Part shown: positions 16,001 through 16,769 of the stretch, piece by piece | How the letters are laid out: the number at the start of each line of letters is the position of its first letter | Numbering within the stretch: the stretch's first letter is position 1 | NCBI GenBank assembly: GCA_016928975.1 | Contig: JAFGJR010000201.1 | Location: 1 to 16,769, forward strand | From: Sedimentisphaerales bacterium | GTDB taxonomy: Bacteria > Planctomycetota > Phycisphaerae > Sedimentisphaerales > SG8-4 | Reading direction: 5' to 3' | DNA length: 16,769 nt | Program-made: the position numbers and the translations under genes | Notes under the pieces: model-generated | The model's input: only the letters and a program-made list of their open reading frames with translations | Told to the model about the DNA's origin: nothing | Database searches by the model: none

Positions 16001-16769
16001 ACTGGTATGTCCCCGCCGAAGGCTCGACGGTTCCTCCTTCGGTGGATGAAATGGTCAGCGTGTATTGGTCCGCACCGGTGGTGGAGTAGGGACACGTGAG
16101 AACCCGCCCCACGTTCGCCTCCACACCTTCGGCTCCGACTATATGGTCGGCAAATATCTTAAGGCTGCCCCCATTTGACGAGGTGCCCATGCCGGTCATG
16201 TTCCCCCCCAGAGAGCTAATGGCACCTTGCGCAATGGTTACAGTCGGTGCTGCGAGCAGGATCCCACCTCCGGCACCGTAGCCGGCTTCCAACTCAGCTT
16301 TTCCACCACCATCCACATCCAGCTCGCCCGCAATGTCGATACGTGTGGTAGCTTCGAGGGTAATCATGCCCCCACCGGCTGCCCCTCCGCCGCCACCCCC
16401 GCCGCCGCCGTCACTGGCACCGTGAATGCCATTGCCTCCCTCTACGCCGCCAGGACCACCTTTTGCCAGAGGTTGGCATGGGTCCTGCACCTGACCTCCC
16501 TGGTCAGCGCCCCCACCTCCGCCACCGCCGCTCCCCATGAACACGGAGAAGTCTGTAGAGGTATCCCCGTTGAGCCCGGGGGCAAGGTAGCCTCCTGGCT
16601 TTCCCCGGTATCCATCGATATGTGAGCGATCCCCGCCGAAACCTCCATCGCCGCCGAAGGGCCCTCCCCCTCCGCCACCACCGCCGCCGCCGTCCCAGTA
16701 TGTCGCCGAGTCACTTGCCCCATCGCCACCTCGCCCCCCTCCGGCGCTGCCCATACCTCCGGTCACCAC
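13056..16769 (-). CDS. Giant extracellular protein: Gly-rich region, InlB-like repeats, Fn3-like and dockerin-like modules, beta-propeller-like end (N-terminus beyond window)
   Basis: The visible 1237 residues are the C-terminal part; the frame is open at the window edge and no signal peptide is seen, so the gene continues upstream. Residues 1-134 are very Gly-rich, with runs of 8-10 Gly. Residues about 135-225 look like a beta-helix of adhesin type (IDIAGELDVDGGG, GGILLAAPTVTIA). Three divergent InlB-like repeats (about 235-308, 309-387 and 490-567) contain a FxxWTG/FSHWSG core. An Fn3-like module with SHNVYLG and YYWRVDE lies between the second and third. A dockerin-like pair of EF-hand loops follows (DLSGDDVADEED at 776-787, and DGYVDSRD near 818-825); the second loop lacks the first Asp. 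The rest resembles an NHL-type propeller (GLGNVYVAN, SADGRTLYLA). It is probably a surface adhesin or matrix protein. Its TGA overlaps the sigma gene start. Confidence 0.9.
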   Translation of the reverse strand: MVTGGMGSAGGGRGGDGASDSATYWDGGGGGGGGGGPFGGDGGFGGDRSHIDGYRGKPGGYLAPGLNGDTSTDFSVFMGSGGGGGGGADQGGQVQDPCQPLAKGGPGGVEGGNGIHGASDGGGGGGGGGAAGGGMITLEATTRIDIAGELDVDGGGKAELEAGYGAGGGILLAAPTVTIAQGAISSLGGNMTGMGTSSNGGSLKIFADHIVGAEGVEANVGRVLTCPYSTTGADQYTLTISSTEGGTVEPSAGTYQYAYGATVQMTATADPEYTFSHWSGNIWSSDNPTSVTMTSDMEICANFVSAASRQHTLLISSTAGGSVTEPGEGTLQYPEGTVLTIAAVADASWSFGGWTGTAVDAGKVTDPSAATTTVTVDGDYTLQALFQAVGPQPPLTAHDPSPANGAQSVVSRTLRWTAGQTASSHNVYLGVKATLGSGELIGRRTTTECLIPCALVPGTTYYWRVDEVEPDGTTTYPGEVWSFTAGEPVMQILTVSCYGAGSVVAPGEGQFEIPHGTVLTIEAVPADSASEFQTWTGTAVEQGKVQDPNAAQTTVLVDDDYELTAVFAPRAEGPALGFSLGELTLDDAQAFEYRVSTNNTAEATFVEVVTGLAPDPNGMMRMRAVAGEAARAKARFGKCQGPRVLVRFTYLFEVPGADLEMVVYLSDVPELLGHDDPEREVHYVEIGRVPAPPAGRPGSFGSGRLGTFEVWAWTQGLDLSNGTWVELELVQYGQPVYAASVGLGASQMRAFNGSDGPSVLVGGEAAEIHCDGICMDLSGDDVADEEDFIRMIAACGRRAELLSDGEDSLRCLDGVFSRDGYVDSRDIDSWAWALGDGRRKNLCPELPLADASEVRTGGSLSSFSLPWPSGPPVVLGAAASLPGELMVMGKCRMTSLYAFSQLREDCIGLFKADMTFVLDYTQTGLPTEYNVRLVRGPDQSLYLVNSAQGVLRIDGVVEQVIPPGATTYASDPRYHEAATVYVGLHGDGPDAFGRPVLDVALDQQGRAYVVPVVVAPAGREAYVAAAELALQAGAEPPYQVVRIFDDPPPANDNQDRDQLREIEVDGLGNVYVANAHALNESDMVWKYGPDGVLLDRLGLMSPDGEVRVRDPLALQVSADGRTLYLASGQCDLANPDEAIIYKISTADFSGAGTIRITQMRQVTSLSEDPATGDLWVAGIQMPDIPEEPSLMAEPFYMPYLARVPPGTETVQAVSISDATVHDLALPTSIVYIGTAQE
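15070..16078 (-). repeat. Three divergent InlB-like repeat units with an inserted Fn3-like module
   Basis: Units of about 75-80 codons lie at roughly 15845-16078, 15610-15845 and 15070-15300. The second and third share DNA-level similarity, for example the stretches encoding WTGTAV, GKV.DP.A, and GEG followed by GTVLTI. The Fn3-like module occupies about 15305-15600. The first unit is more distant (FSHWSGNIW). Confidence 0.65.
16369..16741 (-). repeat. Low-complexity glycine-codon tracts in the giant protein gene
   Basis: Clusters of GGN codons (seen as CCN/GCC triplets on the plus strand) lie at about 16369-16410, 16508-16540 and 16661-16692. They encode runs of 7-10 Gly separated by short mixed segments. 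Such tracts can vary in length by replication slippage or recombination and are prone to assembly error. Confidence 0.7.

Noticed and set aside
16369..16700. Collagen-like or CRISPR-like repeat array
   Set aside because: The periodicity comes from Gly codons in the reading frame, with no Gly-X-Y regularity and no repeat-spacer structure.

Overview
The window most likely comes from a member of the Planctomycetota, possibly Phycisphaerae or a related lineage. This is inferred from gene content: a GC-rich genome, an ECF sigma factor of the RFxTTRWS type next to a zinc-finger Hanks-type Ser/Thr kinase, a pseudopilin-like protein with the CPADRG and FLDGHVEF signatures, giant secreted proteins with InlB-like, Fn3-like, CARDB and dockerin-like modules, and LamG-tail remnants (GLIDDVRI). 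No rRNA, tRNA, CRISPR array, IS element or integrase was recognised.

Layout. Positions 1-597 (+) hold the 3' end of a WD40/TolB-plus-TPR-like protein whose start lies outside the window. Every other gene is on the minus strand. A 1680-aa secreted modular protein (781-5823) has five Ig/PKD-like repeats, a carboxypeptidase-regulatory-like domain, an unrecognised middle region, a beta-propeller-like region and two CARDB-like domains. It has a strong Shine-Dalgarno and a candidate promoter about 420 bp upstream (6242-6269), which implies a long leader with perfect hairpins. Decayed LamG tails lie on both sides of it (662-778 and about 6390-6490). Next comes a stand-alone acyl-ACP/acyl-CoA synthetase resembling the synthetase half of Aas (6539-8236), with its own sigma70-like promoter at 8403-8430.

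Positions 8883-16769 form a compact minus-strand cluster. In transcription order it holds a giant extracellular protein (13056 to beyond the window), an ECF sigma factor (12301-13059), an unrecognised 176-aa protein (11673-12203), a zinc-finger/Ser-Thr kinase/TM/TPR protein (9767-11539) and a pilin-like protein (8883-9770). The stop codon of the giant gene overlaps the GTG start of the sigma gene (GTGA), and the stop of the kinase gene overlaps the ATG of the pilin-like gene (ATGA). This suggests co-transcription and translational coupling at both ends.

How the genes may work together (inference): the kinase carries an HxxxCxxC zinc-finger of the kind found in zinc-binding anti-sigma factors, together with an intact kinase domain and a C-terminal extracytoplasmic region. 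It could sense the envelope and control the sigma factor. The giant surface protein and the pilin-like protein are structural neighbours or possible targets of that circuit. ECF-Ser/Thr-kinase pairs are already known in Planctomycetes. What looks less usual is the tight coupling to a giant adhesin-like gene on one side and a pilin-like gene on the other, with an unknown small protein between sigma factor and kinase.
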